64,000 nucleotides of DNA from Crenobacter luteus (GCF_004345725.1 NZ_SLXG01000001.1:1-64000); one strand, 5' to 3'. Positions 51,736 to 61,959 are shown, numbered from the stretch's first letter. Notes: generated by a model not told the origin, from the sequence alone. Numbers and translations: made by a program.

Positions 51736-52530
51736 TCAGAAGGTTCGTTCGAGCGCGGCGGGGACGGCGTAGGCGCCGCGCCGCGCGTCGTAGCGCAGCG
51801 TGTAGCGCCGGCTGACGCGCCGGCCCGCCTCGGTGCCGTCGACCGCGACGAGCAGGGCGGGCAGCGCGCCGGACGGGGGCGCGTGCGCGTCGACCGACAG
51901 CGAGAAGTCGAGCTCGACGCAGGCGGCGCGGTCGCGGCCGCATTCGCCGGAGCCGCTGTTGTCCAGATGGCTGCGCAGGCGCGCGAGCGGCCGCCACGCG
52001 CCGTCGACGAGCGCGAACAGCGAGCGCGTGCCGACGCTGTAGCCCTGCGCGGTCTGGCCTTCCTCGACGACGAAGCCCGGCGCGTGCGCGCCGAGCCGGA
52101 TCGGCCGCACCGCGCCCGGCTGGCCGAAACCGCCGCTCTCTATGCCTTCGAGCCGCGCGGCGACCGCGACCGGCTCGCCGGGGCCGGTGGGCTCGGCCAA
52201 CTGGTAGAGGTCGACGCGGCCGCCCTCGGCGCGGCTGGCGTCGTCCTCGTCGCACAGCGCGAGCAGCGTGCCCTGCGCGTCCGCGAGTTCGGCGCAGACC
52301 GTCAGCGACGCGTCGTCGGGCGCGAGGCGTCGCCGCGCGCGCTCCTCGGCGAGAAAGCGCGCCGGCAGCGGCGCGAGCGGCGGGGGCTGGACCGCCGGCG
52401 CGCTGGCGAGTTCGGGCGGCGCCGGCGTGATCGCCGGGCCGAGCTCGGGCACCGGTTTCAGGTAGAGGTAGAGGCCGACGCCGGCGGCGCCGGCCAGCAG
52501 CGAGACGATGAACAGCGTGACGGGTTTCAT
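51736..52530 (-). CDS. Membrane-anchored periplasmic protein of unknown function
   Basis: The 264-residue protein has one N-terminal hydrophobic helix (about 5-25, probably uncleaved), a proline/alanine-rich linker (about 26-60) and a soluble domain of about 200 residues with four cysteines. A good aaaggag site precedes the ATG. It lies 54 bases downstream of mfd in the same direction. I do not recognise the domain; codon use is like that of its neighbours. Confidence 0.7.
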   Translation of the reverse strand: MKPVTLFIVSLLAGAAGVGLYLYLKPVPELGPAITPAPPELASAPAVQPPPLAPLPARFLAEERARRRLAPDDASLTVCAELADAQGTLLALCDEDDASRAEGGRVDLYQLAEPTGPGEPVAVAARLEGIESGGFGQPGAVRPIRLGAHAPGFVVEEGQTAQGYSVGTRSLFALVDGAWRPLARLRSHLDNSGSGECGRDRAACVELDFSLSVDAHAPPSGALPALLVAVDGTEAGRRVSRRYTLRYDARRGAYAVPAALERTF

Positions 52531-52584
52531 GCTCTCCTTTCGGCGGACGCGCCGGCGTCCGCGCTTGTCGACGGCGCGCCGGGC

Positions 52585-55500
52585 TCAGCCCAGCTCGCGC
52601 AGCACCTCCTTGACGCGCGCGACGCGGCCGGGGACGTCGGCGATCGCGACCTCGACCCTCAGCTTGTCCTGGCCGGCCAGCTTGTACGACTTCTTGCTCT
52701 GGATCAGCGCGATGATCTTCATCGGGTCGATCGGCGGATTCTTGACGAAGTGGAACTGGATCGCCGCCTCGCTCGCGTCGACCTTCTGCACGCCCAGCGG
52801 CTTGGCGGCGAGCCTCAGGTGGTGGCTGTCGATCAGCGTCTTGACCGGCTGCGGCGGCAGGCCGAAGCGGTCGATCAGCTCCTCGGTGAGCGCGTCGATC
52901 TCGCCGGCGCTCTCGCAGGTCGCCAGCCGCTTGTACAGCGACAGCCGCTCGTGCACGTCCGGGCAGTAGCCCTCGGGCAGCAGCGCCGGGCTGTGCAGGT
53001 TGATCTCGGTGGTGACGCCCAAGGGCGCGTCGAGGTCGGGCGTCTTGCCTTTCTTCAAGTCGCGCACCGCCTGCTTGAGCATCTCGGTGAACAGCGTGAA
53101 GCCGACCTCGTGCATCTCGCCCGACTGGCCCTCGCCGAGCACCTCGCCGGCGCCGCGGATCTCGAGGTCGTGCATCGCGAGGTAGAAGCCCGAGCCGAGC
53201 TCCTCGGACGCCTGGATCGCCTCCAGCCGCTTTTGCGCGTCGCGCGTCATGCCGTCGCCGGTCAGGAGGTAAGCGTAGGCCTGGTGGTGCGAGCGGCCGA
53301 CGCGGCCCCTGAGCTGGTGCAGCTGCGCGAGGCCGAACTTGTCGGCGCGGTTGATCAGGATGGTGTTGGCGTTCGGCACGTCGATGCCGGTCTCGATGAT
53401 GGTCGAGCACAAGAGGAGGTTGAAGCGCTGCTGCACGAAGTCGCGCATCACCTGTTCGAGTTCGCGTTCGCGCAGCTGGCCGTGCGCGACGCCGATGCGC
53501 GCCTCGGGGATCAGCTCGGCCAACCTTTCGCGCATGTTCTCGATGGTGTCGACCTCGTTGTGCAGGAAGAACACCTGGCCGCCGCGCTTCAGCTCCCGGA
53601 GCACCGCCTCGCGCACGATGCCGTTGCGCAGCGGGCTGACGAAGGTCTTGACCGCCAGGCGGCGACTCGGCGCGGTGGTGATCGCCGAGAAGTCGCGCAG
53701 GCCCTCGAGCGCCATCGACAGCGTGCGCGGGATCGGCGTCGCGGTCAGCGTCAGCACGTCGACGTTGGCGCGCAGCCGTTTGAGTTGTTCCTTCTGGCGC
53801 ACGCCGAAGCGGTGCTCCTCGTCGATGATGACGAGGCCGAGGTTCTTGAACTGGATGTCCGGCTGCACCAGCTTGTGCGTGCCGATCACGATGTCGACCG
53901 TGCCCTCGGCCAGGCCTTCGAGCGCCGCCTTGGTTTCCTTGCCGCTCTTGAAACGCGACAGTTCGGCGATTTTCACCGGCCAGTCGGCGAAGCGGTCGGC
54001 GAAATTCTGGTAGTGCTGCTCGGCCAACAGCGTGGTCGGCACCAGCACCGCCACCTGCTTGCCGCCCATCACCGCGACGAAGGCGGCCCTGAGCGCGACC
54101 TCGGTCTTGCCGAAGCCGACGTCGCCGCACACCAGCCGGTCCATCGGACGGCCCGAGGTCATGTCGGCGATCACCGCCTCGATCGCGCCGGCCTGGTCGG
54201 GCGTCTCCTCGAAGCCGAAGCCCTCGGCGAAGGCCGCGTAGTCGTGTTCGTTCAGCGCGAACGCGTGGCCTTCGCGCGCGGCGCGCTGCGCGTACAGGTT
54301 GAGCAATTCGGCCGCGGTGTCGCGCGCCTTTTCCGCCGCCTTCTTCTTCGCCTTTTCCCACGCCGGGTTGCCGAGCTTGTGCAGGGGCGCCTGCTCCGGG
54401 TTGCCGCCGGCGTAGCGGCTGATCACGTGCAGCTGCGACACCGGCACGTAGAGCCGCGCGCCGTCGGCGTACTCGAGCTGCATCAGCTCGGTCTCGCCGT
54501 CGCCGAGGTCCATCGTCACCAGCCCCTGGTAGCGGCCGATGCCGTGGTCCTCGTGCACCACCGGGTCGCCGACCTTCACCTCGGCCAGGTCGCGCAGCAT
54601 GGTGTCGGCGCCGGCCTTGGCGCGCGCGCGGCGGGTGTGGCTACGGGCGACATGCTGGTAGAGCTCGGCCTCGGTGATCACCGCGACCGCCGGCTTGGCC
54701 AGCGCGAAGCCGGAGAACAGCGGCGCGACGGTCAGCGCGAAGCGCGCGTCGCCGGCGAGGAAGTCGGCCCAGCCGTCGACCGGCGCGGGCGCGAGGCCGT
54801 TGTCGCGCAGGAAGGTCTGCAGCGTCTCGCGGCGGCCGAGGCTCTCGGCGCAGACCAGCACGCGGCCGGCGTAGCGGTCGACGAAGGCGGCGAGCTTGTG
54901 CAGCGGCGCCTCGGCGCGCCGCTCGACCGCCAGCTCGGGCAGCGGCAGCACGCCCGGCTCGGGCTCGCCGTCGGCCGGCAGCTCGACGCGCGCGTAGGGC
55001 TTGAGAAGTCCCATCAGCTCGTCGGCCTTCAGGAACAGCTCGGCCGGCGGCAAGGGCGGGCGCTCGTAGTCGGCGTGCGCCTGCTTGTGGCGGGCCACGG
55101 CGTCGAGCCAGAAGGTCTCGGCGGCGCCGAGCACGTCGCGGTGCAGCACCAGCCGGGCGTCGCGGCCGATGTAGTCGAACAGCGTCGCGGTGTGGTCGAA
55201 GAACAGCGGCAGGTAGTACTCGATGCCGGCCGGGAACAGCTTGGCCGAGACGTCCTTGTAGACGCGGCTCCGGGACGGGTCGCCCTCCATCCGCTCGCGG
55301 TAGTTCTTGCGGAAGGCGGTGACGCCGTCCTCGTCGCCCGGATACTCGCGCGCCGGCAGCAGGCGCACCTCGGGTACCGGGTAGAGCGTGCGCTGCGTGT
55401 CCGGGTCGAAGGTGCGCAGGCTCTCGATCTCGTCGTCGAACAGGTCGATGCGGTAGGGCAGCGTCGAGCCCATCGGGAACAGGTCGATCAGGCCGCCGCG

Positions 55501-55986
55501 GATCGAGAATTCGCCCGGCACCATCACCTGCGTCACGTGCTGGTAGCCGGACAGCACGAGATCGGCGCGCAGCTTGTCGGCGTCGAGCCGGCCCTTGAGC
55601 TTCAGGAAGAAGGTGCGGCCGGTCAGGTATTCGACCGGCGCCATGCGCGTCATCGCCGTCGTCACCGGCACGAGCACGACGTCGACCTCGCGTTGGCGGA
55701 TTTGCCACAAGGTCGCCAGCCGCTCCGACACCAGGTCGGCGTGCGGCGAGAAGTGGTCGTAGGGCAGCGTCTCCCAGTCGGGCAGCAGCGCGACGCGCGC
55801 CGCGGGCGCGAAGAACGGCAGCTCGGCCTTCAGGCGTTGCGCGCCTTGCGCGTCGGCGGTCAGCACGACGAGCGGCGTCTTGCCGTCGATCAGCGACGCC
55901 AGCTGCGCGGCGTCGAGCCCGTCGGGCACCTTGCCAAGGCGGGTGCGCTGGCCGGCGGCGGGCAGGCGGGGGGTCAAATCCAGCAT
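52585..55986 (-). CDS. mfd: Transcription-repair coupling factor
   Basis: Mfd is the DNA translocase that removes stalled RNA polymerase and recruits UvrA. The 1133-residue length is normal. It has the UvrB-homology part (LPDWETLPYDHFSPHADLVSERL near 90), the RNA polymerase interaction domain with KVGDPVVHEDHGIGRYQGL, and the RecG-like motor with Walker A GDVGFGKTEVALRAAF near 620 and IIDEEHRFGV near 722. The C-terminal TRCF domain follows. A copy of the repeated word at 53515 encodes R-L-A-E with a rare AGG. Confidence 0.97.
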   Translation of the reverse strand: MLDLTPRLPAAGQRTRLGKVPDGLDAAQLASLIDGKTPLVVLTADAQGAQRLKAELPFFAPAARVALLPDWETLPYDHFSPHADLVSERLATLWQIRQREVDVVLVPVTTAMTRMAPVEYLTGRTFFLKLKGRLDADKLRADLVLSGYQHVTQVMVPGEFSIRGGLIDLFPMGSTLPYRIDLFDDEIESLRTFDPDTQRTLYPVPEVRLLPAREYPGDEDGVTAFRKNYRERMEGDPSRSRVYKDVSAKLFPAGIEYYLPLFFDHTATLFDYIGRDARLVLHRDVLGAAETFWLDAVARHKQAHADYERPPLPPAELFLKADELMGLLKPYARVELPADGEPEPGVLPLPELAVERRAEAPLHKLAAFVDRYAGRVLVCAESLGRRETLQTFLRDNGLAPAPVDGWADFLAGDARFALTVAPLFSGFALAKPAVAVITEAELYQHVARSHTRRARAKAGADTMLRDLAEVKVGDPVVHEDHGIGRYQGLVTMDLGDGETELMQLEYADGARLYVPVSQLHVISRYAGGNPEQAPLHKLGNPAWEKAKKKAAEKARDTAAELLNLYAQRAAREGHAFALNEHDYAAFAEGFGFEETPDQAGAIEAVIADMTSGRPMDRLVCGDVGFGKTEVALRAAFVAVMGGKQVAVLVPTTLLAEQHYQNFADRFADWPVKIAELSRFKSGKETKAALEGLAEGTVDIVIGTHKLVQPDIQFKNLGLVIIDEEHRFGVRQKEQLKRLRANVDVLTLTATPIPRTLSMALEGLRDFSAITTAPSRRLAVKTFVSPLRNGIVREAVLRELKRGGQVFFLHNEVDTIENMRERLAELIPEARIGVAHGQLRERELEQVMRDFVQQRFNLLLCSTIIETGIDVPNANTILINRADKFGLAQLHQLRGRVGRSHHQAYAYLLTGDGMTRDAQKRLEAIQASEELGSGFYLAMHDLEIRGAGEVLGEGQSGEMHEVGFTLFTEMLKQAVRDLKKGKTPDLDAPLGVTTEINLHSPALLPEGYCPDVHERLSLYKRLATCESAGEIDALTEELIDRFGLPPQPVKTLIDSHHLRLAAKPLGVQKVDASEAAIQFHFVKNPPIDPMKIIALIQSKKSYKLAGQDKLRVEVAIADVPGRVARVKEVLRELG

Positions 55987-56187
55987 CGGAACTCGTTTTT
56001 AGGTGATTTGGCGGGGATTGCATTGCATTATACCGGCTGCGAACCGCCCGGCATGGACGGCGCGGCGCAGACGATTTATGCTTTTGTAATAAAAAAGGCG
56101 CCCGCCGGAACAGGCCGGGGCCGTTCCGTGCCGCGCGCCCAGGTCGCGCCGGTGACGACAAAGGACTGTGCGAGAGGCGATCAAGCG

Positions 56188-59100
56188 GTGAACGAAAACA
56201 AAGCCTGGCTATGCGGCCTGGGGCTGGCCGCCTATTTGGCGGCGCTGGCGATCTGGCCGGCGCCATTCGGGGCGGCCTACCCGGCGTCGCAGGTGTTGCA
56301 TACCCATTTTCTGGCGCTCGGCGTGCTCGCGCTGTCGGCCTTGCGCCTGCCGTCGGCGTGGGTGTCGTGCTGGCCGCTCGCCGGCGGTCTGGCGGCGCTC
56401 GCGCTCGGCCAGGGCGCCGGCGCGCTGTGGGTCGTGCTGACCGGGTTCGCGACGGTCGGCGGTCTGCGTCTGGCCGGGATCCGGCGCGGCCGGTCCTGGT
56501 TCGAGTCGCCGCGCGAGTTGGCCGGCCTGATCGCCCGGCTCGCGCTCTACCCGGCGACGCTGGTCGCGCTCTTGCTCGGCGGCGTCGCGCTGTCGGTGGC
56601 CGGCGGCGGCGAGGCGCTGGCGCGCGGCCTGCTGGTGTGGGGCGCGGCCGGGCTCGCGTTGACGGTGTGCGTCGCGCTCGGCCTGGCGCGTGCGCCGGGG
56701 CGGCGCACGCGCTTCGAGCTCGCGCTTTTGGCGGTCGCGCAGTTGCTGTTGTGGGCGCTGCTGAAGGCCGACACCCACCACGCCTATTCGCTGCCCATGC
56801 AGGTGCTGCTCTTTCCCGTCGTGCTGTGGGGGGCGTTCCGCGCCGGCGTGATGGGGGCGGCAGCGCTGAGCCTGGTCGCGATCGTGCTGCCGGACGTACA
56901 CCCGGCGGCGGGCGCGTTCGAGCCGCGCCTGACCACGCTGGCGCTCAACCTCGCCTTCGGCGCGGCGGCGCTGACCGTCGCCGTGCTGGTCGAGGGCTTC
57001 CAGCGCAGCGAGGCCGAGCTGCGCGCCTTTCGCGCCCGCTTCGAGTCGTTGCTCGACCACAGCCCCAACCTGATGACGATACGCTCGCTCGACGGCCGCT
57101 TCCTGATGGCCAACCGCGCGTTCGCGCAACTGTTCGGTCTTGCCGTTCCCCAGGTGATGGACAAGACCCTCGACGAGCTCTTTTTGCCGCACGAGGCGGC
57201 GAAGGTGCGCGAGCACGAGGCCGAGGTGTCCGCCTGCCTCGAGCCGCGCCAGTACGAGGAGGTCTACACCGTCGACGGCGCGCCGCGCGTGCTCTTGACC
57301 ACGCGCTTCCCGCTGTTCGGCGCCGACGGCCGACTCGCCGGCCTCGGCAGCATCGCCACCGACGTATCCGACACCAAGTGGGAGGAACAGGCGCGGCGCG
57401 AGGCCGAGGAGAAGTACCGCGCGTTGGTCGAGCAGTCGCTGGTCGGCATCTTCATCCTGCAGGACGACAGGCTGGTGTACGCGAACCCGAAGTTGGCCGA
57501 GATGCTCGGCTACCCGGTCGCCGAGCTGGAGAACATGCCGATCGAGCGGCTGGTCGGGCCGTTCGAGCTCGCGCTGCTGAAAAAGCGCGACCCGCGCCGC
57601 GTGCGCAACCTCGGCGGCAACCTGCTGGCCAGCTGCCGAGCGATCCGCCGCGACGGCGGCCTCGTCGACGTCGAGATGCACAGCCGCCGCTTCGAGTACT
57701 GCGGTGCGCGCGCGACCATCGGCGTGGTGGTCGACGTGTCCGACCGCGTCGCGGCCGACGCCGAGCTGCAACTGGCGGCCAAGGTGTTCGAGAACTCGGC
57801 CGAGGGCATCCTGATCACCGACGCCGACGCCAACATCATCGCCGTCAACGCCGCCTTCACCCGCATCACCGGTTACGAGGCCGACGAGGCGATCGGCCGC
57901 GTGTCGCGCATGTTCCGCGACTGGGGCAGCGAGCAGAACATCGCGATGCTGCACGACCTGCAGACCATAGGCCACTGGCACGGCGAGATGATAGACCGGC
58001 GCAAGAGCGGCGAGCGCTACCCGGCCGAGCTGTCGATCTCGACGGTGCGCGACGCCTCGGGGCTGTTGACCCACTTCGTCGCGGTATTCTCCGACATCAC
58101 CGCGCGCAAGCAGTCCGAAGACCGCTTGCAGTTCCTCGCCACCCACGACCCGCTGACCGGGCTGCCCAACCGCGCCGGCCTGATCGCGCGCGTCGACGAG
58201 GCGATCTTCCGCGCCGCCGGCGGCGCCGACGGGCCGGCGCTGATGTTCATCGACCTCGACCGCTTCAAGCTGATCAACGACTCCTTCGGCCACCAGGCCG
58301 GCGACGAGACGCTGCGCGAGACCACCGCGCGGCTGATCCGCATCACCGAGCGGCGCGGCTTCCTCGCCAGGCTCGGCGGCGACGAGTTCACGCTGCTGGT
58401 CGAGGGCGGCGGCGAGGAGCGCTTGGCCGAGCTGGCCGACGAGATCATCGCGACGCTGTCGCAGCCCTTGATGATCCAGGGACACGAGGTGTTCGTCACC
58501 GGCAGCATCGGCATCAGCGTGTTCCCCAACGACGGCACCGACGCGCAGACGCTGCTGAAGAACGCCGACGTCGCGATGTACCGCGCCAAGGAGGCCGGCA
58601 AGAACACCTACCAGTTCTTCGCCGCCGAGATGAACAGCCAGACCTTCGAGCGGCTGCTGATGGAGAACGGCCTGCGCATGGCGCTCGAGCGCGACGAGTT
58701 CGAGCTGCACTACCAGCCGCTGCTGGACGCGCAGACGCACGCGGTCGCCGCGGTCGAGGTGCTGATCCGCTGGCGCCATCCGCAGCTGGGCCTCGTGCCG
58801 CCGAACCGCTTCATCCCGCTGGCCGAGGAGACCGGCCTGATCCGCAATATCGGCCACTGGGTGCTCGAGTCGGCCTGCCGCCAGCTCAAGGACTGGGACC
58901 GCGCCGGGCTGCGGGTGCCGCGCGTCGCGGTCAACCTGTCGGCGCGCCAGTTCGAGCAGGCGACGCTGGTGCAGCAGGTGCGCGAGGTGCTGACGTCGGC
59001 CGAGCTGTCGGCCGACCGGCTCGAGCTCGAGATCACCGAGAGCACGCTGATGAAGAACCCGGTCGAGGCGGCCGCCTTCCTCTACGAGCTCAAGGACCTG

Positions 59101-59454
59101 GGCGTGAAGCTGGCGATCGACGACTTCGGCACCGGCTACTCGTCGCTGTCCTACCTGATGCGCTTCCCGCTCGACACGCTGAAGATCGACCGCTCCTTCG
59201 TCGACGGCCTGCCCGAGGACGACGACAGCCTGACCATCATCGAGGCCATCCTCGCGATGGCGAAGAAGCGCGGCTTCGAGGTGGTCGCCGAGGGCGTCGA
59301 GACCGAGTCGCAAAGCCGCTTCCTCAGCGGCAAGGGCTGCTCGCTGCTGCAGGGCTATCTGTTCTGCCGGCCGCTGCCGGCCGCCGACTTCGAGCGCTTC
59401 GCGCGCGCCTGGCAGGGGCGCGCCTCGCTGTACGAGCCCTTGATGCTCGCCTGA
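56188..59454 (+). CDS. Membrane PAS-GGDEF-EAL c-di-GMP protein
   Basis: The product of about 1088 residues starts at a GTG after gagagg. About eight N-terminal helices form a MASE1-like sensor (1-270). Three PAS domains follow (about 278-390, 405-525, 530-650), then GGDEF (active site RLGGDEF near 729) and EAL (signature EVLIRW near 857, with the late DDFGTGYSSLSYL). EVL in place of EAL keeps the catalytic glutamate, so phosphodiesterase activity is plausible; the GGDEF motif is also intact, so both activities are possible. Confidence 0.9.
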   Translation: MNENKAWLCGLGLAAYLAALAIWPAPFGAAYPASQVLHTHFLALGVLALSALRLPSAWVSCWPLAGGLAALALGQGAGALWVVLTGFATVGGLRLAGIRRGRSWFESPRELAGLIARLALYPATLVALLLGGVALSVAGGGEALARGLLVWGAAGLALTVCVALGLARAPGRRTRFELALLAVAQLLLWALLKADTHHAYSLPMQVLLFPVVLWGAFRAGVMGAAALSLVAIVLPDVHPAAGAFEPRLTTLALNLAFGAAALTVAVLVEGFQRSEAELRAFRARFESLLDHSPNLMTIRSLDGRFLMANRAFAQLFGLAVPQVMDKTLDELFLPHEAAKVREHEAEVSACLEPRQYEEVYTVDGAPRVLLTTRFPLFGADGRLAGLGSIATDVSDTKWEEQARREAEEKYRALVEQSLVGIFILQDDRLVYANPKLAEMLGYPVAELENMPIERLVGPFELALLKKRDPRRVRNLGGNLLASCRAIRRDGGLVDVEMHSRRFEYCGARATIGVVVDVSDRVAADAELQLAAKVFENSAEGILITDADANIIAVNAAFTRITGYEADEAIGRVSRMFRDWGSEQNIAMLHDLQTIGHWHGEMIDRRKSGERYPAELSISTVRDASGLLTHFVAVFSDITARKQSEDRLQFLATHDPLTGLPNRAGLIARVDEAIFRAAGGADGPALMFIDLDRFKLINDSFGHQAGDETLRETTARLIRITERRGFLARLGGDEFTLLVEGGGEERLAELADEIIATLSQPLMIQGHEVFVTGSIGISVFPNDGTDAQTLLKNADVAMYRAKEAGKNTYQFFAAEMNSQTFERLLMENGLRMALERDEFELHYQPLLDAQTHAVAAVEVLIRWRHPQLGLVPPNRFIPLAEETGLIRNIGHWVLESACRQLKDWDRAGLRVPRVAVNLSARQFEQATLVQQVREVLTSAELSADRLELEITESTLMKNPVEAAAFLYELKDLGVKLAIDDFGTGYSSLSYLMRFPLDTLKIDRSFVDGLPEDDDSLTIIEAILAMAKKRGFEVVAEGVETESQSRFLSGKGCSLLQGYLFCRPLPAADFERFARAWQGRASLYEPLMLA

Positions 59455-59517
59455 CGCCGGCCAGCCGGGCCGCGCTCGGCTACAATGGCGGCCCTATCTT
59501 TTTGCGGAGTGCGCGTC

Positions 59518-60270
59518 GTGAGCAACAAACGGCTGATCCACGGTTTCCACGCGGTCAACGCGCGTCTGTGGCAAAACCCCAAGAGCCTGGTCGAAATCTA
59601 CCTCGCCAAGGGCCGCGACGACGCGCGCGTGCGCGCGGTGCTCGACAAGGCCGGCGCCGAGTCGGTCAAGCTGGTGATGGTCGAGCCCGAGCGCCTCGAC
59701 GCGATGACCAGCCGCGCGCGCCACCAGGGCGTCGCCGCGGTGATCGACGCCAGCAAGAGTTACGTGTCGCTCGAGGACGTGCTCGAGAACCTGTCCGAGC
59801 CGCCGCTGCTCTTGATCCTCGACGGCGTGACCGACCCGCACAACCTCGGCGCCTGCCTGCGCGTCGCCGACGCGATGGGCGCGCACGCGGTGATCGCGCC
59901 CAAGGACCGCTCGGCCGGCCTGAACGCCACCGTGTCCAAGGTCGCCTGCGGCGCGGCCGAGGTGGTGCCCTACATCACCGTCACCAACCTCGCGCGCACG
60001 CTGCGCGAGCTGAAGGACGACGGCGTGTGGATCGCCGGCACCGAGATGGAGGCCGACACCGACCTGTTCCACGTCGACGCGGCCGGCCCGCTCGCCTGGG
60101 TGATGGGCTCGGAAGGCGAGGGCATGCGCCGCCTGACGCGCGAGCACTGCGACGTGCTGGTGTCGATCCCGATGTTCGGCACGGTCGAGAGCCTCAACGT
60201 GTCGGTGTCGGCCGGCATGGTGCTCGCCGAAAGCCGCCGCCAGCGCGTGCGCGCCGCCGAAGCGCGCTGA
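59518..60270 (+). CDS. rlmB: 23S rRNA (guanosine-2'-O)-methyltransferase
   Basis: RlmB methylates G2251 of 23S rRNA. The 250-residue SpoU/TrmH-fold protein has the substrate-binding N-terminus ([12 protein letters not shown]), [22 protein letters not shown] near 103, and the knot motifs [11 protein letters not shown] near 195 and [12 protein letters not shown] near 225. GTG at 59518 follows gcggag. An ATG 33 bases upstream overlaps a TACAAT -10-like hexamer (59481-59486) and is rejected. Confidence 0.94.
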   Translation: MSNKRLIHGFHAVNARLWQNPKSLVEIYLAKGRDDARVRAVLDKAGAESVKLVMVEPERLDAMTSRARHQGVAAVIDASKSYVSLEDVLENLSEPPLLLILDGVTDPHNLGACLRVADAMGAHAVIAPKDRSAGLNATVSKVACGAAEVVPYITVTNLARTLRELKDDGVWIAGTEMEADTDLFHVDAAGPLAWVMGSEGEGMRRLTREHCDVLVSIPMFGTVESLNVSVSAGMVLAESRRQRVRAAEAR

Positions 60271-60295
60271 GCCTCGGCCAACCTTGGTGCCTTCC

Positions 60296-60323
60296 GCCGC
60301 CCGGCCGTTCGCGACCGGGCGGC
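60296..60323 (+). terminator. GC hairpin after rlmB
   Basis: gccgcccgg and ccgggcggc form a nine-bp stem with a ten-base loop, and only a weak T-run follows. A copy of the repeated word lies just upstream at 60273-60283. Confidence 0.45.
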
Positions 60324-60365
60324 GTCGTTTCCGGAACTCGTGGCCGGTTCGCCGGTCTTTTCTTG

Positions 60366-60386
60366 TACCCTGTAGGGGTATATAGT
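60366..60386 (+). promoter_or_regulatory. CsoR-type copper operator overlapping a promoter
   Basis: TACCCTGTAGGGGTATA (60366-60382) contains the inverted halves TACCC and GGGTA, the pattern of CsoR binding sites. It runs into a TATAGT -10 hexamer (60381-60386), so binding would block transcription. The csoR gene lies in the operon downstream. Confidence 0.75.
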
Positions 60387-60413
60387 GAAACCGAAATCCG
60401 ATCAGGAGCCGAT

Positions 60414-61925
60414 ATGCACCGCCGCCGTTTTCTGACCTTGGCCGCCCTCGCGTCGGCGCTGCCGCTGGCCGCCCGCGCCGCGGTCGACCACGCCGCGATG
60501 GGGCACGGCCCCGCACCCGCCGACCCGCACGCCGGCATGGACCACGCCGGCCATCACGGCGCGGCGCCCGCCGCGCGCAGCGCGCCGGCGGTCGCGCTGC
60601 CCGAGGGCGCGCCCCTGCCGGCGCTCGCGCCGCTCGCGAACCGTTCGCGGCAAGCGGGCCGTTTCGTCGGCGAGCTGGTCGCCGCGCCGGCGCGCGTGGG
60701 TCTGGCCGCCGACGGCCGCTCGACCGAGGTGTGGGCCTACAACGGCAGCTTGCCCGGCCCGCTGATCGAGGTGTACGAGGGCGACACGGTCGAGATCGAC
60801 TTCGTCAACCGCCTGCCGCAGCCGACCACGATCCACTGGCACGGCCTGCCGGTGCCGGCCGAGCAGGACGGCCACCCGATGCACCCGGTGGCGCCCGGCG
60901 AGCGCCGCCGCTACCGCTTCACGCTGCCGGCGGATTCGGCCGGCAGCTACTGGTACCACCCGCATCCGCACGGCCACACCGCCGAGCAGGTGTTCCGCGG
61001 CCTTGCCGGCGCCTTCGTCGTCAAAAGCCGGCGCGACCCGCTCGGCCAACTGCGCGACGTGCCGCTGCTGCTGTCCGACCTGAGGCTGGACGAGCACGCG
61101 GCGATTCCGCCGAACACGCCGGCCGACTGGATGGACGGCCGCGAGGGCGACTACGTGCTCGTCAACGGCGCGCTGCGCCCAGTGCTGACGCTGGCCGACG
61201 GCGAGCGCGTGCGGCTGCGCGTGTGGAACGCGACCAGCGCGCGCGTGCTCAGGCTCGCGCTGCCGGGCTACGAGGCGTGGCGTGTCGGCAGCGACGGCGG
61301 CCTGATCGAGGCGCCGCGCCGCGAGGCCGAGATCGTGCTGTCGCCGGGCGAGCGCGCCGAGTGGGTCGTCACCGGCCGCGCGCAGCCGGGCGCGCTCGTC
61401 GCGCTGCCGTACCGGCGCGGCAAGATGATGAGCGCCGAGGTCGACGAGACGCTGACGCTGGCGACTATCGCGTCCGCCGCACGCGTCGCGAGCACGCCCC
61501 TGCCGCGTCGCCTGCGCCGCATCGCGCCGTTGCCGGCGCCGGCGGTGCGCCGCCAGATCGTGCTCGAGGAAAACATGGCCGACCCGAAGGCGATGTTCAC
61601 CCTCAACGGCCGCGTGTACGACATGGCGCGCGCCGATTTCGTCGGCCGCGTCGGCCAGGTCGAGGAGTGGGAGGTCGTCAACCGCGCCGACATGGACCAC
61701 CCCTTCCACCTGCACGGCACCCAGTTCCAGGTGCTCGCGCGCCACGACGGGCGCGGCTGGCGCGACGAACCGTACCGCGCCTGGCGCGACGTCGTGAGCT
61801 TGCCGGCCGGGCAGTCGGTCCGGCTGCGCTTCGTCCAGGCGCTGCCCGGCATGCGGATGTTCCACTGCCACATCCTCGAGCACGAGGAGCAGGGCATGAT
61901 GGGGCAGATCGACGTGCGCGGCTGA
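60414..61925 (+). CDS. Tat-exported multicopper oxidase (CopA/CueO-like)
   Basis: The 503-residue protein begins with a twin-arginine signal (RRRFLTLAA). It then has a His/Met-rich stretch (about 24-50, with GMDHAGHHG) likely to bind copper, and three cupredoxin domains. All copper-ligand motifs are present: HWHG near 141, HPHPHGH near 182, HPFHLHG near 428 and HCHILEHEEQGMM near 482. It should oxidise Cu(I) in the periplasm. aggag precedes the ATG, behind a CsoR-type operator, and csoR and copZ follow. Confidence 0.93.
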   Translation: MHRRRFLTLAALASALPLAARAAVDHAAMGHGPAPADPHAGMDHAGHHGAAPAARSAPAVALPEGAPLPALAPLANRSRQAGRFVGELVAAPARVGLAADGRSTEVWAYNGSLPGPLIEVYEGDTVEIDFVNRLPQPTTIHWHGLPVPAEQDGHPMHPVAPGERRRYRFTLPADSAGSYWYHPHPHGHTAEQVFRGLAGAFVVKSRRDPLGQLRDVPLLLSDLRLDEHAAIPPNTPADWMDGREGDYVLVNGALRPVLTLADGERVRLRVWNATSARVLRLALPGYEAWRVGSDGGLIEAPRREAEIVLSPGERAEWVVTGRAQPGALVALPYRRGKMMSAEVDETLTLATIASAARVASTPLPRRLRRIAPLPAPAVRRQIVLEENMADPKAMFTLNGRVYDMARADFVGRVGQVEEWEVVNRADMDHPFHLHGTQFQVLARHDGRGWRDEPYRAWRDVVSLPAGQSVRLRFVQALPGMRMFHCHILEHEEQGMMGQIDVRG

Positions 61926-61959
61926 CGACGTCAAAACGACAGGATGAAAGGAGGGTGCG

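Noticed and set aside
51590-54361. Very long open frame on the minus strand opposite or out of frame with mfd
   Set aside because: High GC keeps alternative frames open. Its product is low-complexity Arg/Ala/Gly-rich, and Mfd motifs are clear in the real frame.
51883-56187. Long plus-strand extension in frame with the PAS-GGDEF-EAL gene
   Set aside because: It runs antisense through mfd and its neighbour without stops. The true start is the GTG with a ribosome site at 56188.
56209-59313. A 1034-codon frame antisense to the PAS-GGDEF-EAL gene
   Set aside because: It is an antisense shadow rich in Val/Leu/Gly/His with no domain, while the plus-strand frame has full catalytic motifs.
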